A stretch of 64,000 bases of DNA from Lysobacter capsici (GTDB taxonomy: Bacteria > Pseudomonadota > Gammaproteobacteria > Xanthomonadales > Xanthomonadaceae). Below, in pieces: positions 8,685 to 16,203 of the stretch. The notes beneath the pieces were generated by a model. It made no database searches. It was not told the DNA's origin and was given only the letters and a program-made list of their open reading frames with translations. The stretch covers positions 248,001 to 312,000 of the forward strand of contig NZ_CP076103.1 of the NCBI RefSeq assembly GCF_018732085.1, written 5' to 3'. A program made the position numbers and the translations under genes. Each line of letters opens with the position of its first letter. Positions within the stretch are counted from its first letter, which is position 1.

Positions 8685-8812
8685 CGTCGATGTGATTCAA
8701 GTCGCGCCGGCGTTTCGTGGCTCACACCGCTCCTTACGATAGGCAATGCAGCTTCGGCTTCGGCTGCCGCTACGGCTTCGGCTTGGCTTCAAAGCCGCCA
8801 GTGCCGACACGG

Positions 8813-8848
8813 TTTTTGTGGGAGGGGCTTCAGCCCCGACGCCTTTCG
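8813..8848 (+). repeat. REP-like element, copy 1 (plus orientation)
   Basis: The core GGGAGGGGCTTCAGCCCCGA forms a short GGGGCTtcAGCCCC hairpin, preceded by TTTTTGT and followed by CGCCTTTCG. The same element recurs at 19814, 22952, 23007, 36740, 36952, 52514 and 52583 in both orientations, always between genes. It is a dispersed family typical of Xanthomonadaceae. Confidence 0.8.
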
Positions 8849-8896
8849 TTCCGATCGCGACGATCCTCGTCACCCGATCAAGCGCGCGTAATCCGC

Positions 8897-9015
8897 CATG
8901 GCCTCCCTGTAGGAGCGGCGCGAGCCGCGACTGCGTCATGACGATAACGTCGTAGCCTACGCCGTAGCCGTATTCCCGCGGTCGCGGCTTGCGCCGCTCC
9001 TACAGGGAGGCCATG
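8897..9015. repeat. 35-base inverted repeat pair (GGAGCGGCGC family)
   Basis: Bases 8897-8931 and 8981-9015 are reverse complements with a single mismatch. Each arm contains TAGGAGCGGCGCGAGCCGCG or its complement, a second dispersed repeat type seen in Pseudomonas and Xanthomonadaceae intergenic regions. The 49-base spacer is unremarkable. Confidence 0.85.
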
Positions 9016-9044
9016 TGGCTTTCGCCTGAAATCAGATTTCACTC

Positions 9045-9566
9045 CCAGCGCTGCGAGGCTTGTAACTCGCGTTAACAAAAGTACACCCGGAGGGCGACGC
9101 GCATGGATGCGCGTCGCGCGCCACCGGGACAAGGATGTCCCGTGTGGCGCGTGCCCGCGTCAGCACCGCACTTGCGGGCACTTGATTCAAAGAAAAGCGT
9201 TTTTCTTTGGTTACCTTTCTTTTGTCGCTTTTGACAAAAGAAAGTAACTCGGCCGCTTGCGGACGAAAGCTGTTGACCTTGCCTCTGGCTTCAAAGGCTC
9301 TAGAGCTTTGAAGCTTTTAGAGCTGCAAGCAGGAACAAAAGCTTCCGCCACTAAAGCGGCGGGTAACTTTCTTTTGTCCAGAGCCACAAAAGAAAGTCAC
9401 CAAAGAAAAAGGCGTTCCTGTTTCGAATCAAAAGCCGCACGATCGGTGCTTGCGCAGGCATGCGCCACACGAGACATCCTGTCTCGGTGGCGCACGGCGC
9501 ACATCCATGTGCGCCGCCCTCCGGGTGTGCTGTTGTTCTCGCGAGTGCTTTACCTCGCAGCGCTGG
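9045..9566. repeat. Large nested inverted repeat (about 200-base arms)
   Basis: The left arm starts CCAGCGCTGCGAGG at 9045 and the right arm ends CCTCGCAGCGCTGG at 9566. In between, both arms share, in opposite orientation and with divergence, CACCCGGAGGGCG, a GTGGCGCGC-type hairpin block, a GATTCAAAG block and an ACTTTCTTTTGT block. The centre (about 9250-9360) is unpaired. Each arm has smaller hairpins of its own. Confidence 0.75.
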
Positions 9567-9696
9567 ATGAACTGCGTGGCTTCAGGCTCGATCCACAACC
9601 AAAGCCAAAGCAAATGCCGTGGCTAAGGCCGAAGCCAGCCAAATAGAAAATTAGGTTTCAGAAAGACGCCACGCGCGCGAAGCGCCCAGCGGAGCC

Positions 9697-10938
9697 TCAG
9701 CGCCGATTGAGCCGCCGCCCCAGCCACCACGCCCCGGCCGCCACCGCCACACCAAGCAACAAGGCGATGCCGCTGCCGCCGGGGTTGGCGCGCTCGGTGA
9801 CCAGACTGCCGTCGGGCAGCAACAGCACCACCGCCATCGCCAGGCAGGCATAGGCGGCCACCGTCAGCACCCAGAACAGCCATTGCAGCGCGCGCACCAC
9901 TTCCAGGCTCGGCTGGTGCTCGTGGGTGGGACGATGCACGCCGCCGCGGCCGAAGGCCGAGAGCCATTGGGTCAGGCTGGCGTTGTCGACCCGGCCGCCG
10001 CGACGCAACGGACGGCGCTGCATGCTTTCGCCGGTGTAGATCTGGTTGTTGGGCAGGCCGTCGCCGCGTTGCTGGGCGATGCGGTCGTTGAGGTTGAGCG
10101 GTTGATTGCGCGCATCGTTGTTGAGCGTGTTGGTCTGCACCGACGGCAGCGTCGCGCCGGTTTCCGACGGCGGCGGCGCGGCGGTCGCGCCGCTGGCGCC
10201 GGGCGGGGTGGCGTGCTGCGGATTGGCCAGGCGCGCGAGCACGTTCTGCTGCGCGATCAATGCGTCCTGGTTCAAGGCCGCGGCCATCGGTGCGGCCGGG
10301 ATCGCATTGGGCGTGTTGTTGGCGACCAGGGTCAGCGGCGGCGCGGCGACATTGCTGGCGGTGGCGTTGGACGCGGCCGCGTTGGCGAGCGCGCCGTTGC
10401 TCGCGCCGCCGGGCAGCACGGCGGCGTTGGGCACGGCGCTGCCCTGCACGTTGGCCGAGGAGGCGTTCGCCATCGCCGCCGGCACGGCGTTGAAATTGCC
10501 CGGCCGCTCCAGGCTGGCGAACTGCGCGGCGTTGTTGAGCGCGCGCTCGGACAGGGTCGGCGCCGGGTATTGGGTCGGGCTGGGGTTGAACGGGCTGTTG
10601 CTGTTCTGCGCGGATTCGCCCTGCAGCATGCGGCTGTTGGGATGGGTCAGCTCGCGCAGCAGGTCGCCGGTCGCGCCCGGGGTGGTGCCGTTGTTGTACA
10701 GGCCGTCGCCGTGGGCGGCGCCGGGATCGCCGGCGCTGTTGTGGTTGCCGGGCTGCGGGTTGGGTGCGTTGGGATCGAGCGGTTTGCCCGGGTCGTGCGG
10801 GCCGCCTTCGAAACCCGGTAGGCCGAAATCGGGCAAGTCCCCCGGACCGTGCACGCCAGGCACCGGCGATCCGCCCGGAAACGACGGTCGGTTACCGGGC
10901 AAGGGTAAGGGCAGGCCCGTCGGCAGGTTGATGGACAT
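9697..10938 (-). CDS. Pro/Gly/Asn-rich protein with two C-terminal membrane helices
   Basis: A 413-residue protein. The ATG at 10938 is preceded by GGGAG; the frame upstream of it is not protein-like. The first 330 residues are low-complexity: Pro/Gly-rich (LPLPLPGNRPSFPGG), then Ala/Asn-rich. A basic segment (MQRRPLRRGGR) leads into two hydrophobic helices at about residues 352-374 (LQWLFWVLTVAAYACLAMAVV) and 388-407. It has no signal peptide. The family was not recognised. Its closeness to the T3SS operon and the pairing of a disordered N-terminus with hydrophobic helices would suit a secreted effector or translocator, but this is inference only; it could be an ordinary membrane protein. 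Confidence 0.6.
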   Translation of the reverse strand: MSINLPTGLPLPLPGNRPSFPGGSPVPGVHGPGDLPDFGLPGFEGGPHDPGKPLDPNAPNPQPGNHNSAGDPGAAHGDGLYNNGTTPGATGDLLRELTHPNSRMLQGESAQNSNSPFNPSPTQYPAPTLSERALNNAAQFASLERPGNFNAVPAAMANASSANVQGSAVPNAAVLPGGASNGALANAAASNATASNVAAPPLTLVANNTPNAIPAAPMAAALNQDALIAQQNVLARLANPQHATPPGASGATAAPPPSETGATLPSVQTNTLNNDARNQPLNLNDRIAQQRGDGLPNNQIYTGESMQRRPLRRGGRVDNASLTQWLSAFGRGGVHRPTHEHQPSLEVVRALQWLFWVLTVAAYACLAMAVVLLLPDGSLVTERANPGGSGIALLLGVAVAAGAWWLGRRLNRR

Positions 10939-11145
10939 GGGCGTACTCCCACGCAGGGGCTCGCGCCGCGGAGGCCGCGCGTGCATCGACGTTAATGCCG
11001 CGCCCGCGCCGCAGCATCCTCGGGCCGACCCTAGGTGAATGGCGGGCACTTCGGATGTGCTGCTTCGCCGCGGCCGGATGGCTCGTTGCCGCTGCTTCAT
11101 CCCGCGATCTAGCCACCGTCCCGTGGCTGCGCGAAAGCTCGAGGA

Positions 11146-12402
11146 TCAGTCGCGCACCGGCTGCGCGTGGCCGCGACGCAGCAACCACGCCAGCGCGATC
11201 GCGCCCAGCGCGGCGAGGGCGACCGGAATCGAGGCCGCCGGCCAGCCCGCGGCCTGCACCACGCTGCCGAACAGCGACGGCCCCAGCACCTGGCCCAGGT
11301 AGCTGCCCTGCATCAACAGCCCCATCGCCACCGCCGCCAGCGCGGGCTGCGGGGTGAGTTGGGTGGCGCCGTTGATCGCGCTGGCCGGCAGCAGGCCGCC
11401 GGCCAGGGAGAACAGCACGCACAGCGCGAACACCGCCGGCGCCGGCAGGCCCAGCGCGAACGCGCCGACCGCCGACAGGCCCATCGCCGCGCTGGCGATC
11501 GCGATCAGGCGCCAGCCCGGCGTCCCGCGCCGCAGCAGCAGGCCGGCACTGAGGTTGCCGATCACGTTGGCGCCGACCGCGATCGCGCTGAGCAGGCCCG
11601 CGTCCAGCGCCGAGACCTGCATGCGCTGCATCAGCAGGGTCGGCAGGAAACTCAGCACCGCGTAGAACTGCAACGAGTACAGCGCGAACACCAGCGCCAG
11701 CAGCAGCGGTCCGCGCGCGCCGGCGACCGCGAGCGCGTCGCCGGCGATGCGCCGCCACGGCGTGGCGCCGGTCGCGGCCTGTGGCGCCGGCACGCCCGTG
11801 CGCAGCAGCAGGGCCGCGGCTAGGCACAGCGCGGCGTTGATCAGCCAGAACCCGCGCCAGCCGTCCAGGGCCGCGCCGGTGGCCAGCGCGACCGCCATGC
11901 CGGCGGGCATGTAGCAACTCCAGATCGCGAACACGAGGTTGCGATCGGTCGGCCGCGACAGCCGCTGCAACACGCTCGCCCCGGCCACCGCGAACAACAA
12001 GAACCCGGCGCCCTCGAGCACCCGGCTGGCCAGCAGCCAGGCCAGGCTGTGGACCGCGCTGCCCAGGGCGCTGCCGGCGGCCATCGCCAGCAAACCGCCG
12101 ACCTGCAGCGCGCGATCGCCCAGGCGTGCCACCAGTGCGCCGGCTGGCACGCTGGCGATCAGGCCGAGCACGCCGAACACCGCCATCACCCAGCCGCCCG
12201 CGCGCAGGTCCAGGCCCAGATCGGCGCTGAGCGCGGGCAGGGCGATGGCGACCTTGCCGACCTGCAAGGCCGCGATCAGCCCGGCGCCGAACACCGAGGC
12301 GACCGCGATCCAGTTGGTGGCGGCGACGGCCGGCACGGCCGGCGAGCGCGAGGGCAGGGACAGGGCGGTCATGGGCGGGGCCGGTGAAAACGGTGCAGCC
12401 AC
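11146..12402 (-). CDS. MFS transporter
   Basis: A 418-residue major facilitator with twelve predicted membrane segments and the usual short basic loops (LVARLGDRALQ after helix 2, LLLRRGTPGWR in the second half). It resembles CynX/NimT-like and drug-efflux MFS proteins; the substrate cannot be told. GTG at 12402 is chosen because GAGG lies 7 bases upstream on the minus strand; ATG at 12372 is the alternative. Its neighbours (a low-complexity protein and a small unknown gene) do not hint at a substrate. Confidence 0.85.
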   Translation of the reverse strand: MAAPFSPAPPMTALSLPSRSPAVPAVAATNWIAVASVFGAGLIAALQVGKVAIALPALSADLGLDLRAGGWVMAVFGVLGLIASVPAGALVARLGDRALQVGGLLAMAAGSALGSAVHSLAWLLASRVLEGAGFLLFAVAGASVLQRLSRPTDRNLVFAIWSCYMPAGMAVALATGAALDGWRGFWLINAALCLAAALLLRTGVPAPQAATGATPWRRIAGDALAVAGARGPLLLALVFALYSLQFYAVLSFLPTLLMQRMQVSALDAGLLSAIAVGANVIGNLSAGLLLRRGTPGWRLIAIASAAMGLSAVGAFALGLPAPAVFALCVLFSLAGGLLPASAINGATQLTPQPALAAVAMGLLMQGSYLGQVLGPSLFGSVVQAAGWPAASIPVALAALGAIALAWLLRRGHAQPVRD

Positions 12403-12786
12403 CTTGCGACCTCAAGCATGGTCGAGGTCAACGAAATCCATCAGAACAGTGCGATCTGCGTGCTGCGGTGCAGCGTGATGGGCATCACCACCCCAGTGCC
12501 GTGGCCGGTGTTATGGCACTTAATGCGTGACCTATGTCACTTTTTAGACAAAAACATGGTGATTTAAGGTGGGGCAAGAACCTTTCGGCCGCGTTCGAGT
12601 CAGAGAGTGTTCTAGCGTTCAGCTTCAAGGGAGGACGACGCCCGCGGTGGGGACCGCGATCGTCGACGTCCCACACGGTCCGTCGTTGCTTCCCCCGGCG
12701 ATGACGGTTCATCCAGCGACCCGGCTCGTCCGGGGAGAAGAACCGATGGGCGGGCTCAGGCCCGTCGTTGCCAGGGGAGTGGAACC
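12403..12786. other. Divergent intergenic region with a CRP/Clp-type site
   Basis: The region separates the minus-strand MFS gene from a small plus-strand gene. It includes a relatively AT-rich stretch (12510-12570) with the palindrome listed at 12527. No coding region is convincing. Confidence 0.6.
12527..12540. promoter_or_regulatory. Putative CRP/Clp binding site
   Basis: GTGA-CCTATG-TCAC has the exact GTGA-N6-TCAC core bound by CRP and by its Xanthomonas homologue Clp. It lies in the divergent MFS/small-gene spacer, about 125 bases from the MFS start, in an AT-rich setting followed by TTTTTAGACA. Confidence 0.45.
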
Positions 12787-13011
12787 ATGCATCGAACCCG
12801 CGCCGAACTCGACGGCGATTTGTGCCAGCTCAGCGCTGCTTTGCCGTTGTGGCGACGCCATTGGAGCGACGACACGGTGTTCTGGCCGCGCGTCGACAGT
12901 CTGGTCGAACGGCTGCTCACGGTGACGCCGCGCAGCGAACGTGGACACGTGGTGTCCAATATCAACCGCATGCTGGTGTCGCAGGGCCTGCAGCACGCGC
13001 CTTACGAATAA
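12787..13011 (+). CDS. Small hypothetical protein
   Basis: A 74-residue protein with a good ribosome binding site (AGGGGAG) before the ATG and typical high-GC3 codons. It has no signal peptide or membrane helix. It contains LPLWRRHWSDDTVFWPRVDSL, so is rich in Trp and Arg, followed by a helical end. The family was not recognised. It stands alone between two minus-strand genes. Confidence 0.6.
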   Translation: MHRTRAELDGDLCQLSAALPLWRRHWSDDTVFWPRVDSLVERLLTVTPRSERGHVVSNINRMLVSQGLQHAPYE

Positions 13012-13105
13012 GCGGGCGGACCAGCAGGCGCGACCCACGGGCGCGAACGAGCGGACGAGTTGCACCGGCGATTGAGCGGTCGCCGCGTCGCGGTCCGCGC
13101 CCGGC

Positions 13106-14224
13106 CTATTTCTTGAGCAATTCGTCGAGCAGCGCAGCCACCCGCGCGGCGTAGGCATTGGGGGCGAAGCGCTGGGCGAACGCGCGGCGTTGCTCGGCGC
13201 TGCCGACCACCGATTCGCGGCTGAGCCGGATCATCAGCTGCGCCAGCAAGTGACGGTCGTGCGGATCGAAGCGCGGCATGTCGACCGGCGCGACTTCCTC
13301 CAGCGCACTGCCTTCGGCGACCGCGACCGGCGTGCCGGCGGCCAGCGCCTCCAGCACCGGCAGGCCGAAGCCTTCGGCGTAGGACGGCTGCCACAACCGC
13401 TCGGCGTCGACGTACAGCCGCGCCAGGCCGGCCTCGTCGATGGCCTCGAACCAATGCACGCCGTTGAGCCGCTGCAACTCGGGCGCGACATCGCGCGGCG
13501 CGCCGACCACGACCAGGTCTGGGGTGTCGTAATGCTGGCGGCGCGCGTCCAGCCAAGCGCGCAGGAACAGGTCGGCGTTCTTGCGCGGCTCGCGGGTGCC
13601 GACCAGCAGCCAGTAGCGCGGCGGCAACGGCAGCGCCAACTGGCTGCGCTCGGCCGGCGGCGGCAGCGGCGCGACCGCGTCGGGCAGCACGTACAGCTTG
13701 TGCGCGTGCGCCGGGTACAGGCGGCCGCATTCGGCGGTGGTGTAGCGCGACGGCGTCCAGATGGCGTCGGCGCTGGCGATGGAATGGCCGATCGCGGCCT
13801 GGTCGACGACGCGCGAGGTCAGCGCCCGCCACGGCGTGGCCGGCGGGCGGCGCAGGGTCAGCCGGAACAGGTCGTGCAGCAACAGCACCTGGCGCACGCT
13901 TGAGGGTTTGCGCCACACCGGCAAGCCGCCGTTGGCGGCGGCGATGTAGACGTCGACGCGTTCCTCGCGCAGCGCCGCGGGCAGGAACCCGGCCTCGTAG
14001 CGCCAGCGCCGGCGCAGGCCGGGTTCGGTATCCAGCGGCGCGCCCAGGTCGGCGCTGACCGCGATCGCGCGGTGCGGATGATCCAGCGGCGCTTCGGTGA
14101 ACAGCACCGTTTCCACATCGTCGCGGCGCCGCAGCGCGCGTTCCAGCGCCAGCACCTGGCGGCCGGGGCCGGTGTGCGGGGCGGCGGTCGCGGCGCGATA
14201 GTCGAGGCCTACGCGCATCGCCAT
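13106..14224 (-). CDS. Family 4 glycosyltransferase
   Basis: About 372 residues with a GT-B fold. The N-terminal domain opens with MRVGLDYRAA and a glycine-containing acceptor-side loop (HTGPGRQV). The C-terminal nucleotide-sugar domain has YWLLVGTREPRKN and the retaining GT4 motif EGFGLPVLE (E-x7-E) in SYAEGFGLPVLEALAAGTPV. It probably transfers a sugar from a nucleotide donor during surface polysaccharide or glycan synthesis, although no other sugar genes are nearby. The start at 14224 (MAMRVG) fits the fold; 14245 and 14218 are alternatives. Confidence 0.82.
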   Translation of the reverse strand: MAMRVGLDYRAATAAPHTGPGRQVLALERALRRRDDVETVLFTEAPLDHPHRAIAVSADLGAPLDTEPGLRRRWRYEAGFLPAALREERVDVYIAAANGGLPVWRKPSSVRQVLLLHDLFRLTLRRPPATPWRALTSRVVDQAAIGHSIASADAIWTPSRYTTAECGRLYPAHAHKLYVLPDAVAPLPPPAERSQLALPLPPRYWLLVGTREPRKNADLFLRAWLDARRQHYDTPDLVVVGAPRDVAPELQRLNGVHWFEAIDEAGLARLYVDAERLWQPSYAEGFGLPVLEALAAGTPVAVAEGSALEEVAPVDMPRFDPHDRHLLAQLMIRLSRESVVGSAEQRRAFAQRFAPNAYAARVAALLDELLKK

Positions 14225-14386
14225 GCACCGGCCGGGCGCGCGCACGCGAACGCCGCGGCGACAGACCGCCCGGCGCGGGAAAACACGTTGGGATACGTAA
14301 GCGTCATCGGAATACCGCCATGCCCTGGCCAGACGACTAACGGGACATGCAGCCGAGTCAGCCCTTCCCTCTTAGTGCGAACAGCG

Positions 14387-14403
14387 TCACATTTATTATG
14401 TGA
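14387..14403. promoter_or_regulatory. Palindrome TCACAT-N5-ATGTGA
   Basis: Two perfect 6-base arms flank a TTATT spacer in an AT-rich island about 165 bases upstream of the glycosyltransferase start. It looks like a transcription-factor site; the regulator is unknown. Confidence 0.35.
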
Positions 14404-14554
14404 TGAACTGCGCCGGGACGCCCGATGAAAAGTGCGGCTGTTCATGAAGGGGCTGAACGAAATCGCGCCGTCGTTCAGGCCGCGGGCCTGGACGGCACCG
14501 TCACGGCACGCTTGACACCCTGCGCCGAGCGGGCTTCAACTAGCCGTGTTATTT

Positions 14555-14566
14555 AACCTACTGGTT
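14555..14566. promoter_or_regulatory. Probable operator of the ArsR-type repressor
   Basis: AACC-TACT-GGTT lies only 9 bases before the ArsR-type ATG at 14575. Autoregulating ArsR proteins of this subgroup commonly bind such AACC-N4-GGTT sites. The assignment rests on position and symmetry. Confidence 0.45.
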
Positions 14567-14574
14567 CAGTTGAT

Positions 14575-14931
14575 ATGCCCGCCGACCCGCTCAGCACCAC
14601 CTTCGCTGCCCTGGCCGATCCGACCCGGCGCGCGATCCTGGCCCGGCTCGCCAACGGCTCGGCCGGGGTGACCGAACTGGCCGAGCCGTTCGACATGAGC
14701 CTTCCGGCGATTTCCAAGCACATCAAGGTGCTCGAGCGCGCCGGCCTGATCGCGCGCGGCCGCGAAGCGCAGTGGCGGCCGTGCCGGCTGGAACCCGCGC
14801 GGTTGCAGGAAGTGTCCGGCTGGCTCGATCGCTATCGGGAATTCTGGGACCAGCGCCTGGACCGGCTCGACGACTACCTGACCCAATTGCAGGCCACCCA
14901 CGGGGCGGCGCATGCGCGCGACGACGACTAG
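14575..14931 (+). CDS. ArsR-family transcriptional regulator
   Basis: A 118-residue winged-helix protein. ALADPTRRAILARLANG is the signature opening of ArsR/SmtB proteins, and the recognition helix is LPAISKHIKVLERAGLI. It has no Cys metal-binding motif, so it belongs to the metal-independent subgroup that often controls an adjacent SRPBCC (AHSA1) gene. No such partner follows here; the next 1.2 kb are non-coding. It probably represses its own promoter through the palindrome at 14555. Confidence 0.9.
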   Translation: MPADPLSTTFAALADPTRRAILARLANGSAGVTELAEPFDMSLPAISKHIKVLERAGLIARGREAQWRPCRLEPARLQEVSGWLDRYREFWDQRLDRLDDYLTQLQATHGAAHARDDD

Positions 14932-16203
14932 CGCGCGCAGCGCGAGCGCAGGTGTTCCGCGCGCACGCACTCAACGCACGCGCGAGGACGATCGCTCGCA
15001 AGCGCCGGCCTGGAGCGACGGCTGACGATGGCCGATACCGGCGCGCCCGATCGCAAGGCCAACGGCAAGCGCGCCGGCGCGTCGTCGAACCCGCCGGCGC
15101 GCGCGCCGTGCTGCGGACTGCCGAGTCCCTTGGCGAGTGCGATCCGGCACACCGTGGCCGAACCGGTGGTGCCTTCCGTTGTCGCTTCGAGTCAGGGCAA
15201 GCGGCGCGGGCGTGGGGTGCGCGAAACGGGCTGAGCGGGATCTAGGGGTTTTGCTGCGTGCGCGTGTCGGTCTGCCTGACGGTTGAGTCATGCGTGTCAG
15301 GTTCTTCGACGCATCGGGCGGCCCTCACCCCAGCCCTCTCCCGCACGCGGGAGAGGGAGCATCGGTTTCGATGCGGCTCAATGCAACGCAGCTCAACGCA
15401 ACGTCACGTCGATCATTGACGCCGCCGCTGGTCTCCCTCTCCCGCAGGCGGGAGAGGGAGCGTCGGTTTCGATGCGACTCAACGCAATGCGATTCAACGC
15501 AACGCAACGTCGCGTCGATCATTAACGCCGCCGCTGGTCTCCCTCTCCCGCTTGCGGGAGAGGGTTGGGGTGAGGGCGCGACACATCGCCGACATCATCA
15601 CCACGCACGCTATCGCACGTCAGCGAACAAAGCCGAATCATCACGGCACATACCATCGCATCCATCCGCAAGCCGCTGCATCGCGTCGACGCATTGCGCA
15701 GCGCCGCAAACACTCGACACATTGCGCAAAGTCGCACCGCGAGTATGCGGAACTGCGTCGAAGTATGCGGCGGCCCTGGCGTATTAACGTCGATTCCCGC
15801 GCCATCGGCGATCGCGATCGCATGCTTGCGTCGCGGTCGATACGACGCGATACACGCGCGTTTTCAGCGGATTTCACAAGGATAGGTGAAGCGATTCAAC
15901 AACGTAGGCACATCCGGATACGCAATCGCGCGCAGAAAAAGTAAGCGCGACGCACAACCGCATGCACACCTCCTCCCGACAATGCTTGTGAGAGGTGTAC
16001 CCAAACACCGAGCAGGAAGTGCAAGCACCAAGCGCGAAGCAAGAAGCACACGCGCCAAGCGCGAAACACCCGGCATCAAGCACGAAATACCAAGCGCGAA
16101 ACAGCAAGCCGCCGCGCGACGCAGAAAACACAAAACCCGATCCACCCTGTCCAGCCTTGTTCGCCTTGTCGTTCATTCGCAAGACCACCCACGGGAGCCG
16201 ATC
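14932..16203. other. 1.27-kb intergenic region with tandem repeats, no convincing gene
   Basis: An ORF at 15028-15234 (68 codons) has no clear ribosome binding site or protein-like features. The stretch 15300-15570 carries hairpins and tandem repeats (listed separately). Bases 16017-16110 are a degenerate AAGCGCGAA-like repeat. The promoter of the TonB receptor gene probably lies in the last 150 bases, but no clear -35/-10 pair could be picked. Confidence 0.6.
15334..15564. repeat. Tandem 101-106-base repeats separated by CCCTCTCCCGC hairpins
   Basis: Units starting at 15351 and 15452 share CGGTTTCGATGCG, CAACGCAACGTC, CGTCGATCATT and CGCCGCCGCTGGTCTCC. Each boundary is a hairpin of CCCTCTCCCGC against GCGGGAGAGGG (15334-15357, 15436-15459, 15541-15564). 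The same hairpin type recurs at 43785. Confidence 0.85.

Larger units (their letters stand above)
8685..9696. other. 1-kb intergenic block of repeats, no gene seen
   Basis: This gap between a plus-strand and a minus-strand gene carries a hexamer-like GGCTTC repeat (8751-8790), a REP-like element, a 35-base inverted pair and a 520-base nested inverted repeat, each listed separately. Open frames here follow the repeats and lack ribosome binding sites. It may act as a two-way transcription barrier between convergent genes. Confidence 0.7.
14225..14574. other. Divergent spacer with two palindromes
   Basis: This gap separates the glycosyltransferase (minus) from the ArsR-type gene (plus). It holds an AT-rich palindrome at 14387-14403 and a probable ArsR operator at 14555-14566. 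No gene is seen. Confidence 0.6.

Noticed and set aside
9257..9646. 129-codon open frame in the large inverted repeat
   Set aside because: No ribosome binding site; the frame simply follows the repeat arms.
15028..15234. 68-codon open frame after the ArsR-type gene
   Set aside because: No ribosome binding site, no domain, irregular composition; probably non-coding.
15334..15564. Possible CRISPR array
   Set aside because: Only two long units with hairpin borders and no short regular repeats with unique spacers; no cas genes nearby.
15886..16203. N-terminal extension of the first TonB receptor frame
   Set aside because: The extension is compositionally odd and not protein-like; a ribosome binding site and signal peptide start at 16204.
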